Positions 1-9,345 of a DNA stretch of 64,000 nucleotides are shown here, in pieces. The notes below the pieces were generated by a model. It searched no databases and had not been told where the DNA came from. It worked only from the letters and a program-made list of their open reading frames with translations. Origin of the DNA: WLMZ01 sp043753895 (GTDB lineage Bacteria > Actinomycetota > Acidimicrobiia > Acidimicrobiales > Ilumatobacteraceae); contig JAYUWK010000038.1 of NCBI GenBank assembly GCA_043753895.1, positions 1 to 64,000 on the forward strand, given 5' to 3'. The position numbers and the translations under genes are program-made. Numbering within the stretch: position 1 is the stretch's first letter; each line of letters begins with the position of its first letter.

Positions 1-173
1 ACACTGTTGAAACAGGGGACAGAACGAATCTGTCGAGCACGATCGGGGAAGATCAGTACCCGAAACATAACCGAACATACGTACGACCACAACCCCAAAG
101 CGAAAGAAATTCGAGACTGTTGGTCAGAGCCACATAATGGTGCTTTCTATTGAAGGTCTTCGAGGTGCGGCGC

Positions 174-665
174 TCAACGTTCGGCCAACATTGCTGCACG
201 AAAACGACCGAGTGCCAGCAGGGCGCCAGCCAGCAGCGCAATGGTGGAGCTGGGCGAACCGGTCTCGGGCATCGTGCCGCTCGGTGGGGGCAAAAGCACA
301 CCGTCGATCACATGGATGATGCCGTTACAGGCCTTGATGTCGGTCTTGATGACATTGACCGAACCGTTCAACACCACGCCGCCATTGACGACTTTGATGC
401 TGATCTTCTTGCCGTTGAGCGTGGTTGCCTCGGACAGACCGACCACGGTTGCCGCATCTACTTCGCCGGCAACGACGTGATAGGTGAGCACGCTCGTGAG
501 CAGTGCCTTGTCGGCGAGCAGTTGTTCGGCGGTCAAACCGAGGCCCTTCGGCGCAGCAGCGAACGCGTCGTTGGTCGGCGCAAACACCGTGGTCTTCGGG
601 TCATCACAGGAATCGAACGAGCCGACCAATCCTGCGGCACCGAGAGCGGCCACCCAACGGATCAA
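174..665 (-). pseudogene. Fasciclin (FAS1) domain protein, 5'-truncated, with sortase-like C-terminus
   Basis: The 163-residue product carries most of a FAS1 adhesion domain: TVFAPTNDAF near residues 24-34, the YHVVAGEV block near 63-70, and a final VIDGVLLPP strand. FAS1 domains act outside the cell. The C-terminus has MPETG, a hydrophobic stretch and arginines, which resembles an LPXTG cell-wall sorting signal. The frame opens at a TTG with two in-frame TAG stops just upstream. The first FAS1 helix is only partly present and there is no signal peptide. Only 56 bp separate it from trmB, so the missing 5' part cannot lie there. I read this as a truncated remnant; an intact gene with a very short N-terminus is less likely. 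Confidence 0.7.
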
Positions 666-721
666 TATTTCCTACTAAATCTTTTCAGATCACGAGGCGA
701 TGTCCGCCGGCAGCAATCGGC

Positions 722-1408
722 TCACCGCACACGCGTAGCCACGATGTCGACGGCAGGGAGCCCCAGCCGGAGCCCGCGAGCTTCGAACGTGGTGACAGGT
801 CGCTCGTCGGGTCGGGGCACAACACCGCCACGCAGGCGTTGTTCATTGCCGATCGCGACCGTGGCCTCATCGGCGTAAGAGGCGTCGTCAGTGGCCAGTC
901 GCAGGACACCGCCGAGGCGCAGCGCATCCACGATCAGGCCGAGGCGCAGCGCGGTGACGAGTCGCTTGTGCGCGTGGCGCGGCTTGGGCCACGGATCGGG
1001 GAACCACACACGTACTTCGTCGACGACCCGAGGTCCAACCAGCGCGAGAAAATCGAAGGCGTCGCCGATCCACAGCCGCACATTGGTCACCTTGCCTGCG
1101 TCGAGCAACCACCCGAGATGGGCGATGGTTGCCTCGTTCGGTTCACATGCAATCACCAGAGCATCCGGCTCGGCTGGGGCCATCGCAGCAGTGGCCTCAC
1201 CCTTGCCACAACCGATCTCGACAATCAGGCGTGTGGTGCCAGCATCGGACAACAGTGTTGTCGCCGACGAAAGGGCATCCTCCGGCGTGATCTGATAGCG
1301 AGGCACCAATTGATCGAAGCTGCGCTGCCGCGTGGGCGACATGCGACCCTGGCGACCTCCGAATGTGTAGCTACCCCCCACGGGCCATTGGTCGGGGGAG
1401 CGGGTCAT
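722..1408 (-). CDS. trmB: tRNA (guanine-N7-)-methyltransferase TrmB
   Basis: SAM-dependent enzyme that makes m7G46 in the variable loop of tRNAs. The SAM-binding motif is LIVEIGCGKGEAT, followed by the TrmB signatures VRVWFPDPWPKPRHAHKR and LATDDASYADEA. I chose the ATG at 1408 (228 aa) because it keeps the N-terminal TFGGRQGRM block equivalent to the RTF..R.GRM motif of the family, and because a TACCCT hexamer lies 8 nt upstream, suggesting a leaderless mRNA. An ATG at 1342 is the alternative. It is divergent from the LLM gene at 1459. Confidence 0.93.
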   Translation of the reverse strand: MTRSPDQWPVGGSYTFGGRQGRMSPTRQRSFDQLVPRYQITPEDALSSATTLLSDAGTTRLIVEIGCGKGEATAAMAPAEPDALVIACEPNEATIAHLGWLLDAGKVTNVRLWIGDAFDFLALVGPRVVDEVRVWFPDPWPKPRHAHKRLVTALRLGLIVDALRLGGVLRLATDDASYADEATVAIGNEQRLRGGVVPRPDERPVTTFEARGLRLGLPAVDIVATRVR

Positions 1409-1416
1409 GCGCCCGA

Positions 1417-1451
1417 AGGGTATCGCCATGCTGGGCCTTGTTCGATACGGT
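1417..1451. promoter_or_regulatory. Divergent leaderless promoter pair (trmB / LLM gene)
   Basis: On the minus strand TACCCT (1417-1422) lies 8 nt before the trmB ATG. On the plus strand TACGGT (1446-1451) lies 7 nt before the GTG at 1459. Both fit TAnnnT -10 boxes whose transcripts would begin at or next to the start codon. Neither gene has a convincing ribosome-binding site. Inference from position only. Confidence 0.55.
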
Positions 1452-1458
1452 TCGCCGG

Positions 1459-2550
1459 GTGACCCAGGCTTACCCACAACAGCTCAACGAACTGGCCTTC
1501 TACGGACTCGCCGGCGCCCCGAAGTCTCCACGCGATCTGCTGCAGGAATGTCGCGACGGTGAGACCATGGGCCTCGGATCGGTGTTCCTCTCCGAACGGT
1601 TCAACGTGAAAGAGATCGTCACCCTCAGCGGTGCAGCGGCTGGCGTGACGGAAACCCTCGGCATTGCCACGGGTGCCACGAACCACAACACCCGTCACCC
1701 CATCGTGACGGCGAGCTACGCCACCACGATGCACCGCATGACAAATGGTCGATTCGCGCTCGGCCTCGGCCGTGGCATCGATCGACTGTTCGACGCGTTC
1801 GGAATGGCACGCATCACGACGGCTCAGCTCGAGGACTTCGCCGGACTCATGCGGCGGCTGTGGAGGGGCGAGGTCGTGTTCGGCCATGACGGCCCGTGCG
1901 GCAAGTATCCCCTGCTCGCGCTCGACCCTGAGTTCGACGAGGACATTCCGCTGATGCTCACTGCCTTCGGTCCGCAGTCGTTGGCATTGGGCGGGCGGGC
2001 ATTCGATGGTGTAATCCTGCATACGTTCTTCACCGACGAGACGCTGCAGCGCTGCGTGCAATCGGTGAAGCGAGCCGCCGAGGAGGCCGGCCGCGATCCC
2101 GCCACGGTGCGCGTGTGGAGTTGTTTCGCCACCATCGGCGACTGGATTCCCGACGATGTTCGGCTGAACAAGACCGTCGGGCGTCTGGCCACCTACCTGC
2201 AGGGCTACGGCGATCTGATGGTGCGCACCAACAACTGGGATCCCGCCGTGCTCGAACGCTTCCGCGCCGATCCGTTCGTTGCGGGGTTCCGCGGCGCGCT
2301 CGATGGCAAGGCGACCACGCGCGAACTCGAACACGTGGCCACGCTGATTCCCGACGAATGGCTCGCTCCCGCCGCAACCGGCACCGCCGACCAGTGCGCT
2401 GCGGCCGTGCTGCGCCAGTTCGACCTCGGTGCCGACGGGGTGATCCTGCACGGCGCATCGCCGACGGAGTTGGCACCCACGGTGGAGGCGTATCGCAGCA
2501 TCCGCCCCGTGGGCCGGTTCGATCATCTGGCTGCCAATCCCGCTGGGTAA
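1459..2550 (+). CDS. LLM-class F420-dependent oxidoreductase (TIGR03857-like)
   Basis: A 363-residue luciferase-like monooxygenase-fold protein. It has the TIM-barrel markers of the class: ATGATNHNTRHP, MTNGRFALGLGRG (substrate and F420 pocket region) and a C-terminal GADGVILHGASPTE. Such enzymes use F420H2 or FMNH2 to reduce or oxygenate small molecules; the substrate is unknown here. The GTG at 1459 is preferred over longer frames because the upstream residues look untranslated and TACGGT sits 7 nt upstream. The LarA-like gene follows after 32 bp on the same strand. Confidence 0.85.
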   Translation: MTQAYPQQLNELAFYGLAGAPKSPRDLLQECRDGETMGLGSVFLSERFNVKEIVTLSGAAAGVTETLGIATGATNHNTRHPIVTASYATTMHRMTNGRFALGLGRGIDRLFDAFGMARITTAQLEDFAGLMRRLWRGEVVFGHDGPCGKYPLLALDPEFDEDIPLMLTAFGPQSLALGGRAFDGVILHTFFTDETLQRCVQSVKRAAEEAGRDPATVRVWSCFATIGDWIPDDVRLNKTVGRLATYLQGYGDLMVRTNNWDPAVLERFRADPFVAGFRGALDGKATTRELEHVATLIPDEWLAPAATGTADQCAAAVLRQFDLGADGVILHGASPTELAPTVEAYRSIRPVGRFDHLAANPAG

Positions 2551-2582
2551 CGGGCGCCGCGCCAGGGTTGTACGCTCGCCGC

Positions 2583-3854
2583 ATGGCATCGGCAAACCCC
2601 TGGGAACAACTGTCGAGGGGCATCGACCTACCGTTCAACCCGGGCATCGTGGTACCCGATCTGCACGAGATCACGCTGACCATCCCCACGCCCGACGCAA
2701 TCGTCGACGTCGCCAGCGCAGCGCGGTTCGCCGTGATCGAGAGCCTTGCCAACGACGTGACTGCCGGAATGACGGTTGCCGTCGGTGCCGGTAGCCGCGG
2801 TCTCAGCGATCGGGTCGATGTGCTGCGCGGCACCATCGTTGCCTTGCGCGACCTTGGCGCCGACCCGTTCGTGGTACCAGCCATGGGAAGCCACGGTGGC
2901 GCCACTGCCGACGGTCAGCGGGCGATGCTCGAGGCGCTCGGCATGACCGAGGCTGCGATCGGCGCTGAGATCCGGGCCACGATGGACACCGTCGAGGTTG
3001 CGCGTACCCCCGATGGCATGCCGCTATATCTCGACCGCCACGCTGCCGGCGCCGACCGCATCCTGCCCGTGAATCGCGTGAAGCCACACACGTGTTTCCA
3101 TGGTCCCATCGAAAGCGGTTGCACGAAGATGGCCGTAGTCGGTTTCGGCAAGCAGCCCGGGGCCGCGCAGATCCACGCGTGTGGTCCGGTGGAGATGCGT
3201 GACCGGCTGCTGCGCGGCATCGACGCGCTGCGCGCCACCGGACGTCTGCTCGGTGGCGTCGCAACGGTGGAATCCGCCAACGGCGAAGTCGTGCGCGTGC
3301 AGGGCTTCACTGCCACTGACGTGGGTGGCGAGGCAGAGCGGCAGCTGCTGGATTTTGCCAAGCAGCTCGTGCCAGCACTGCCGTTTCCCAAGATCGACGT
3401 GCTCGTCATCGAGCAGGGCGGCAAGGACATCAGCGGCACGACGATGGACCCCAACGTGACGGGCCGATTCTGGATCCACGGTCTCGACGACTTCTCCTCG
3501 CCGCGTGTGGCCACCATCGTGCTGCTGGACATCACCGAAGTCAGCGGCGGCAACGTGCTGGGTATCGGTCTCGCCGATTTCATCCCAGCATCGTTGGCCA
3601 ACACCATCGACTGGCAAAAGACCTACGTGAATTGCTTCACGGCCGGGCCCAGCGGCGTGCGCCGCAGTCGGATGCCGATGGTGCTCCCCGACGAGGAGGC
3701 CTGCATGAAGGCCGCACTCAGCATGTGCGGGCGCGGCGTCACCGAGCCAAAGAAGGTGGTGCGCATCCGCAGCACCTTGCACCTCACCCGCTGCTGGGTC
3801 AGCGATGCGCTGTTGGCCGATCTCCCTGCCGGGGCCACCATCGCCCGAACATGA
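2583..3854 (+). CDS. LarA-like (lactate racemase family, DUF2088) protein
   Basis: A 423-residue protein of the nickel-pincer lactate racemase superfamily. It contains GSHGG (position of the first LarA catalytic histidine), then a block with KPH, GCTK and QIHACG that lines up with the second histidine, the cofactor-tethering lysine and a further histidine of LarA. Family members racemise or epimerise 2-hydroxyacids. The next gene starts inside its stop codon (ATGA) and encodes a D-2-hydroxyacid dehydrogenase, which supports such a substrate. A TACGCT box lies 6 nt before the ATG. No larB, larC or larE genes for the cofactor are in the window. Family is fairly sure; activity is inferred. Confidence 0.75.
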   Translation: MASANPWEQLSRGIDLPFNPGIVVPDLHEITLTIPTPDAIVDVASAARFAVIESLANDVTAGMTVAVGAGSRGLSDRVDVLRGTIVALRDLGADPFVVPAMGSHGGATADGQRAMLEALGMTEAAIGAEIRATMDTVEVARTPDGMPLYLDRHAAGADRILPVNRVKPHTCFHGPIESGCTKMAVVGFGKQPGAAQIHACGPVEMRDRLLRGIDALRATGRLLGGVATVESANGEVVRVQGFTATDVGGEAERQLLDFAKQLVPALPFPKIDVLVIEQGGKDISGTTMDPNVTGRFWIHGLDDFSSPRVATIVLLDITEVSGGNVLGIGLADFIPASLANTIDWQKTYVNCFTAGPSGVRRSRMPMVLPDEEACMKAALSMCGRGVTEPKKVVRIRSTLHLTRCWVSDALLADLPAGATIART

Positions 3855-5215
3855 GCGACAACGACGAGTTGAGTGTCGCGCTCGCCGCCATCGTCGGCGA
3901 TCACCATGTGCTGGTCGACGCCGATCTGCGCAGTCAGTACGAGACCGATTGGACCGGCCGCTACCACGGCGAAGCCCGCCTGGTGGTGCGACCCGCGAGC
4001 ACCACTGAGGTTGCAGCGGTGGTTCGTACGTGCGCCGACATCGGAATGGCGATCGTGGCCCAGGGTGGCAACACCGGCTTGGTCGGTGGGGGTGTGCCCC
4101 GTAATCGCGAGGTGGTGGTGTCCACGACACGACTCAAGCGGTGTGACGCGGTCGACATCGCCGCGAGCCAGGTGACCGTCGGCGCCGGGCTGACCCTCGC
4201 ACAGGTGCGCGATCACGCTCGCACCGCGGGGCTCGATCTCGCCGTCGATTTCGCGGCGCGCGATTCAGCCACCATCGGCGGAGCAACGGCCACGAACGCG
4301 GGCGGCTCGCGAGTGATCCGCTTCGGCACGATGCGCGCCCAGGTGGTAGGCGCCGAGGCGGTGCTCGCGAACGGCGAGATCGTCGGATCGTTGGCGGGTC
4401 TGCCCAAAGCCACCGTCGGTCTGCATCTGCCATCGCTGCTGAGCGGCAGTGAGGGCACGCTCGCGATCATCACCGCGGTTCGCCTTCGACTCGTCCCGTG
4501 GTATCGCCACACCGCGACGGCACTCGTGGGCCTTGCCTCGCTCGACGCAGCCGTTGCCCTGCTGCCGGAGCTGCGCCGCTCGTTACCGCATCTGGATTCC
4601 GTGGAGTTGTTGATGCCCTCGGCGATGACGCTCGCGTGCGAACACCGGGGACACGCGTGCCCTGTCGATGGGGACTCGGGCGCCTTCGTGCTCATCGAAT
4701 GCGCGAGCGATACCGATCCGCTCGACGAGCTCATGAACGCGATCAGCGAGCACGCACCCAACAGCAGCACGGCGATCGCTACTGACGAAACGAGTCGAGC
4801 CCACCTGGTGGCATTGCGCGACAACGTGACGGTCGCGATCAACCATCTCGGTGTGCCACTGAAGCTCGACATCGCTCTCCCGCTCGCTGAGCTGGCACAG
4901 ACCACCCGTGAGATCGAGGCCATCGTTGCCCGCCTCGCACCGACCGCGCGGGTGATCAACTTCGGTCATCTCGCTGAGGGCAATCTGCACGTGAACACCC
5001 TGTTCGCTGGCGATGCGGCAGACGCGATCACCGACACTGTGCTGCGGTTGGTCATCGGGCGTGGCGGCGTGATCAGCGCAGAACACGGTATCGGCACCGC
5101 CAAGACGCACTGGTTGGTAGAGCAACGCGGCGCGGCCGAGGTCGATGCACTGCGGTCGATCAAGCACGCGCTCGATCCGGCGAACATGTTGAACCCCGGT
5201 GTGTTGTTGCCGTAG
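3851..5215 (+). CDS. FAD-linked D-2-hydroxyacid dehydrogenase (D2HGDH / D-lactate dehydrogenase family)
   Basis: A 454-residue VAO-type flavoprotein. The N-terminal FAD_binding_4 domain shows AQGGNTGLVGGGVP and the GATATNAGGSRVIRFG segment that grips FAD. The C-terminal FAD-oxidase_C domain ends with FGHLAEGNLHVN and SAEHGIGTAKTHWL, which hold the metal-binding histidines of D-lactate and D-2-hydroxyglutarate dehydrogenases. It oxidises a D-2-hydroxyacid to the 2-oxoacid and passes electrons to a soluble or membrane acceptor. The ATG overlaps the stop of the LarA-like gene by 4 nt, so translation is probably coupled. The exact substrate cannot be read from sequence. Confidence 0.88.
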   Translation: MSDNDELSVALAAIVGDHHVLVDADLRSQYETDWTGRYHGEARLVVRPASTTEVAAVVRTCADIGMAIVAQGGNTGLVGGGVPRNREVVVSTTRLKRCDAVDIAASQVTVGAGLTLAQVRDHARTAGLDLAVDFAARDSATIGGATATNAGGSRVIRFGTMRAQVVGAEAVLANGEIVGSLAGLPKATVGLHLPSLLSGSEGTLAIITAVRLRLVPWYRHTATALVGLASLDAAVALLPELRRSLPHLDSVELLMPSAMTLACEHRGHACPVDGDSGAFVLIECASDTDPLDELMNAISEHAPNSSTAIATDETSRAHLVALRDNVTVAINHLGVPLKLDIALPLAELAQTTREIEAIVARLAPTARVINFGHLAEGNLHVNTLFAGDAADAITDTVLRLVIGRGGVISAEHGIGTAKTHWLVEQRGAAEVDALRSIKHALDPANMLNPGVLLP

Positions 5216-5244
5216 AACACCTGGGAATTTGGCCGCCGGCACCA

Positions 5245-5901
5245 CTACATCTTGGGCAGTACCCAGAACGCGATCGCACCAAAATGCAGCGCGGCCCCGA
5301 CGATGGTGAAGACGTGGAAGACCTCGTGGAAACCGAACACCTTCGGCCACGGGTCGGGGCGCTTCATCGCGTAGACCACGGCACCGATGGTGTAGGCGAG
5401 ACCGCCGCCGAGGATCAGCAGGAAGCCGCCGGCACCGAGGCCGCGATACAGCTGCGGGAACGCGAACACCGCCGCCCAGCCCACCAACACATACACCGCT
5501 GCGAACATCCAGCGTGGCAGGTGGAAGGGCAACCATTGCAGGCTGATCCCGACGACTGCGCCGACCCACGCGACGCTCAAGACCACCGTTCGATAGCCGC
5601 CACTCAGCCCCACCACGGCAACTGGCGTGTACGCCCCGGCGATGGCCAGGAAGATCGTGGAGTGATCGAGTTTCGACATGATCGCGCGTGCTCGAGGGCT
5701 CCATCCGAGGCGGTGGTAAGCGGCCGAGATGCCGAACATCGATGCGGTGCCGGCCACGTAGATGATCATCACACCGGCGCCACGTGGAGTGTCTGCGGCC
5801 TTCGCGATGAGGATTGCTCCCAGCACCAACACCACCCCAAACGCGACCACGTGGGACCACCCGCGCAGGAGCGGCTTGAAGGGGGGCGCGGCGGTGTCCA
5901 T
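5245..5901 (-). CDS. Hemolysin III / PAQR-family membrane protein
   Basis: A 218-residue, seven-helix integral membrane protein. It has the conserved metal-binding pattern of the family: SAAYHRLGW early, then LDHSTIF, and FHEVFHVF near the C-terminus. Bacterial members (YqfA/HlyIII) are related to adiponectin receptors and may be metal-dependent lipid hydrolases; true haemolysis is doubtful. TATTCT lies 6 nt before the ATG, again suggesting a leaderless mRNA. It converges with the FAD dehydrogenase gene, 29 bp apart. Confidence 0.88.
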   Translation of the reverse strand: MDTAAPPFKPLLRGWSHVVAFGVVLVLGAILIAKAADTPRGAGVMIIYVAGTASMFGISAAYHRLGWSPRARAIMSKLDHSTIFLAIAGAYTPVAVVGLSGGYRTVVLSVAWVGAVVGISLQWLPFHLPRWMFAAVYVLVGWAAVFAFPQLYRGLGAGGFLLILGGGLAYTIGAVVYAMKRPDPWPKVFGFHEVFHVFTIVGAALHFGAIAFWVLPKM

Positions 5902-6057
5902 ACCTGCAGAATATCCAACAGCATCGTCGCAGTCCCCTCCGCCATGTCGCCCAGACCGTCATCCTCAAGACGCGACGCAACCCCGCCGATACATATGTTG
6001 GGTTCGAAAGGCGGGAATCTGTGGACAAAGGCACATCGATGGGAGACGTGGCGCCGC

Positions 6058-7851
6058 ATGCCTGAATTGCCCGCGCCCGATTTCGACCCGAGTCAACAGC
6101 TCGCATTCGCGCGCGAGCGGTTACATGCCGTGCTCGATGCAGTGGGCACAGCCGTGTTGGTCATCGATCGCGACGGCATCGTGAACGCTGCCAACCCCGA
6201 AGCGGTGCGCTTGATCGGTCCGGGTGCCAGTCTGCTCGGCACATCGTTCACTGCGTTGCTCCGCGTCGGTACCCGCGAAGAGTCCTCACGTCCATTGATG
6301 AGTCGGGAAGGACTCATGTCGATCCTGCTCCAACATCGCTGGCATGTCGAAGACATCTGCCTTTGGCCCGTTGGCGCACGGCCCTTTCCAGCCGACTGCG
6401 TGATCGTTCCATTTGCGAACGGCGCCGTCGTGGTCATCACCGACAACAGCACCCGCGATGCGGCGCTGGCACAGTTGGAATGGCAAGCAACACACGACGG
6501 CCTCACGGAACTGCACAACCGGAGTGCGCTCGTCGACAGATTGCAACACGCGCTCCTGCTTGCCGAACGCTCTGATTCCTGGCCATCGGTTCTGTTCATC
6601 GATCTCGATCACTTCAAGGCCGTGAACGACCAATTCGGCCACAGCACCGGGGATCGCCTGCTGGTGGAGGTCGCGCGACGAATCGCGGAAGCGACCCGAA
6701 CCGTCGACACCATTGCACGCGTCGGAGGCGACGAGTTCGTGGTGCTGTGCGAAGCGTTGGAGCGGCCCGACATCGCCGAACTTGTCGCGGCGCGCATCCT
6801 TCGATCGCTTGAGGAACCGTTTGAGTTCGACGAGGAACTGGTGCACGTGTCGGCGTCGATAGGGATCGCCCGGGCGGATGCGACCAACCATTCCGCCGAG
6901 CAGGTCATCCGCAACGCGGACTTGGCGATGTACCGCGCGAAGGAGACCGGGCGGAGCGGTATGAAGGTTTTCGACGACGCGATGCTGCTGAAGTCGCGAC
7001 GACGAATCGATCTCGAACGAGCGCTGCGCGAGGCCATCGACAACGACGACATCAACGTTGTGTATCAACCGATCTTCGCGCTCGCCGACGATTCCCTCGT
7101 CGCCTTCGAGGCGCTGGCGCGCTGGCATCATCTCGACTTCGGCGACGTGGAACCGATCGAGTTCATTGCGGTCGCGGAGGACACCGGCTTGATGACCGCC
7201 GTCGCCGAGCGTGTACTCGATGTTGCATGCCGAGACGCTGCCTCATGGAGTAGCACGGCTGGTCGGCCGATCCGGTTGCACGTCAACGTATCGAGCCGCC
7301 AGTTGAACGCATCGACCTTCGCGAACTATCTGGCGCGGGTCCTCAAGCACCATCGTGTCGACCCGACCATGATCACGCTCGAACTCACCGAGTCGATGCT
7401 GCTCGACAACCCCGAGCGGCAGAACGATCGCTTTCATGCGCTCCGCGATCTCGGGGTACGCATTGCTGTCGATGACTTCGGCACCGTGTATTCGTCCCTC
7501 GCCTACCTACGCCGGTACCCCATTGACGTGGTCAAACTCGATCGACAGTTCGTGTCGGGAATCTGGCAGACCGAGAGCGGCCGCCACATCCTGCAGGCCA
7601 TTCTCGATCTCGCGGCGGGCCTCAACTACGCGGTGATCGCCGAGGGGGTCGAGCATGAAGACGAGCTCGACGCACTCCGCGAACTCGGATGCGAATTCGC
7701 GCAGGGGCACTTCCTCGGTGGACCGATGCAACCTGCGGAGGCATTGCTGCTCACCGCCTCGGTACTGCATGCATTTCCGGTTGAGCCCGGCTACCCGAAA
7801 CGGATCGATCTTGCACGTATACATCAGGCGCGCACCAGTCAGGTTCCGTAA
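6058..7851 (+). CDS. PAS-GGDEF-EAL cyclic-di-GMP turnover protein
   Basis: A 597-residue soluble signalling protein. A PAS-like sensor domain (about residues 15-125) is followed by a diguanylate cyclase domain with an intact GGDEF (223-227). An RxxD inhibitory site (RTVD, 214-217) stands five residues upstream of it. The EAL domain has EAL (351-353), ELTES, DDFGT and AEGVE, all needed for phosphodiesterase activity. Both enzymatic halves look intact, so the net direction cannot be told. The ATG at 6058 lacks a clear Shine-Dalgarno sequence; an in-frame ATG at 5995 is possible. The 3' end overlaps the convergent pyrE gene by 13 bp. Confidence 0.9.
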   Translation: MPELPAPDFDPSQQLAFARERLHAVLDAVGTAVLVIDRDGIVNAANPEAVRLIGPGASLLGTSFTALLRVGTREESSRPLMSREGLMSILLQHRWHVEDICLWPVGARPFPADCVIVPFANGAVVVITDNSTRDAALAQLEWQATHDGLTELHNRSALVDRLQHALLLAERSDSWPSVLFIDLDHFKAVNDQFGHSTGDRLLVEVARRIAEATRTVDTIARVGGDEFVVLCEALERPDIAELVAARILRSLEEPFEFDEELVHVSASIGIARADATNHSAEQVIRNADLAMYRAKETGRSGMKVFDDAMLLKSRRRIDLERALREAIDNDDINVVYQPIFALADDSLVAFEALARWHHLDFGDVEPIEFIAVAEDTGLMTAVAERVLDVACRDAASWSSTAGRPIRLHVNVSSRQLNASTFANYLARVLKHHRVDPTMITLELTESMLLDNPERQNDRFHALRDLGVRIAVDDFGTVYSSLAYLRRYPIDVVKLDRQFVSGIWQTESGRHILQAILDLAAGLNYAVIAEGVEHEDELDALRELGCEFAQGHFLGGPMQPAEALLLTASVLHAFPVEPGYPKRIDLARIHQARTSQVP

Positions 7852-8411
7852 CCGAAACCCAGATCCACAGCGGTGAGCATTGGCACGAACGCGACTCCTG
7901 CTTCGGCGGCCATCGCCGCGCAGGTTCCTCCCCGATCGACGATGACGGTGATCAGGATCGGTTCGGCGCCGTATGCACGCACGGCCTCGACTGCCTCCAT
8001 CGGCGACGAACCGCGGGTGACGGTGTCCTCGGTGATCACCACTTGGTCGCCCGGGCGCAGCGCCCCGGCGATTCGCCCGGTCACACCGTGATCCTTGGCC
8101 TCCTTGCGCACACTGAAACTGCGTAGATGTACACCACGCGTGGCCGCCACCGCGGCAATGCCGTAGGCCACGGGGTCGGCACCCATCGTGAGCCCGCCAA
8201 TTGCGTCGGCGTCGCCGGGGATCAGACTGAGCGCAACATCAGCCATCAACAGCACACCGTCGGGCCGGCACGCAGTCTGTTTGGTATCGAGGAACCAGGT
8301 GCTCTTGGCACCGCTCTTCAGAGTGAAATCGCCGGTTCGCACCGAGTAACGCAGCACATGATCGCGCAACGCAGCGCGGGCGGGGTCGAGAGGTGGGAGT
8401 TCGCTGGACAT
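7839..8411 (-). CDS. pyrE: Orotate phosphoribosyltransferase
   Basis: Converts orotate and PRPP to orotidine 5'-phosphate, the fifth step of UMP synthesis. The 190-residue sequence has the PRPP loop VVITEDTVTRGSS, the catalytic loop region SVRKEAKDHG, and the N-terminal SGAKSTWFLDTKQ that binds orotate. TACGGT lies 6 nt before the ATG. tesB is 36 bp upstream on the same strand. Other pyr genes are absent from the window. Confidence 0.93.
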   Translation of the reverse strand: MSSELPPLDPARAALRDHVLRYSVRTGDFTLKSGAKSTWFLDTKQTACRPDGVLLMADVALSLIPGDADAIGGLTMGADPVAYGIAAVAATRGVHLRSFSVRKEAKDHGVTGRIAGALRPGDQVVITEDTVTRGSSPMEAVEAVRAYGAEPILITVIVDRGGTCAAMAAEAGVAFVPMLTAVDLGFGYGT

Positions 8412-8447
8412 GATCAGACCGTAGCGTGCAACGGATGACCCGGCGGC

Positions 8448-9266
8448 CTACTGCGACCGGTTGTCGCGCATCAGGACCTCTTGTGCGATCGCGGCCACGT
8501 GGGTGCCATCGGCCGCGAAGACATGACCGATCGACAGGCCGCGACCGCCGACGAAACTGTGACACGTGAAGTCGTGCAGGTGCCATGCATCAGCTTTCAC
8601 CGGCCGGTGGAACCACATCGTGTGATCGAGGCTCGCCGAGAACAACGCGCCGTGGCGGAGTTCTTCGGGTTCGCGGCCGATGGGATGGGCGCGCACCACG
8701 GCATCGGTCGGCAGGTCGTCGGACAGGTAGGCCAGCGTGCACAGGTGTAACAGGGGATCGTCGCCGAGTGTGCCGTTGGCCTTCAGCCACGCTGCGGATC
8801 GGCCTGCGCCGGTGCGACCATCGGCGGGCAGGTACTTCGACGGAACCCAGCAACGATCGAACACGTCGGACCACGAGTCGTGCACCAGATCGTCAGGCGA
8901 CGGGAGGTCGAGCGGCATCGCGACTGTTTCCACGTCGACCGAGGGTTCGGCCCGCTGGAACGATGCCTCGAGGTTGAGGAGCGCGCCGACGGCTTGACGG
9001 GCCACGACGCGGCGAGTGCAAAAACTGCGACCGTTGCGAATGCGATCGACCTCGTAACGAACGGGTTCGTCGTGATCACCGCGGCGGATGAAATACGCGC
9101 GCAGCGAATGCGGTGAGAGCGTCGGATCCACGGTGGCGGCCGCGGCGCGTAGCGCCTGAGCAACGATCTGCCCGCCGTACAGTCCGCCCCACGGGTATTG
9201 CGGCCCGATACCCACATACGTGTCGGCTCCGTGCGGTGACAATCGGAAGAGTTCGTGTGCATCCAT
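8448..9266 (-). CDS. tesB: Acyl-CoA thioesterase II (TesB-like)
   Basis: A 272-residue double hot-dog thioesterase. Family marks are GGLYGGQIVAQALRAA in the first half, SLDHTMWFHRP in the second half and the final VAAIAQEVLMR strand. It would release free fatty acid from acyl-CoA in the cytoplasm. I set the start at the ATG at 9266, because the longer frame adds residues that do not resemble the family; TACTGT lies 10 nt upstream. It is divergent from the small basic protein gene at 9380. Confidence 0.88.
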   Translation of the reverse strand: MDAHELFRLSPHGADTYVGIGPQYPWGGLYGGQIVAQALRAAAATVDPTLSPHSLRAYFIRRGDHDEPVRYEVDRIRNGRSFCTRRVVARQAVGALLNLEASFQRAEPSVDVETVAMPLDLPSPDDLVHDSWSDVFDRCWVPSKYLPADGRTGAGRSAAWLKANGTLGDDPLLHLCTLAYLSDDLPTDAVVRAHPIGREPEELRHGALFSASLDHTMWFHRPVKADAWHLHDFTCHSFVGGRGLSIGHVFAADGTHVAAIAQEVLMRDNRSQ

Positions 9267-9345
9267 CTCGCCCAGAACAGTACGGCGCAGGGACTGTCGA
9301 GACTCAATGGCAACCTCTATGGCAAATCTGCTGGGCAACCCTGAA

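Noticed and set aside
1..173. Small open frames at the left edge
   Set aside because: No motif, no start signal, and composition is more AT-rich than the genes; treated as intergenic sequence.
1405..2595. Open frame of 396 codons opposite the first LLM gene
   Set aside because: Histidine/arginine-rich translation without domains; the plus-strand product matches the LLM family throughout.
7839..7851. Overlap of the GGDEF-EAL gene and pyrE as a sign of frameshift
   Set aside because: Both proteins reach their normal ends; a 13-bp tail-to-tail overlap is ordinary.
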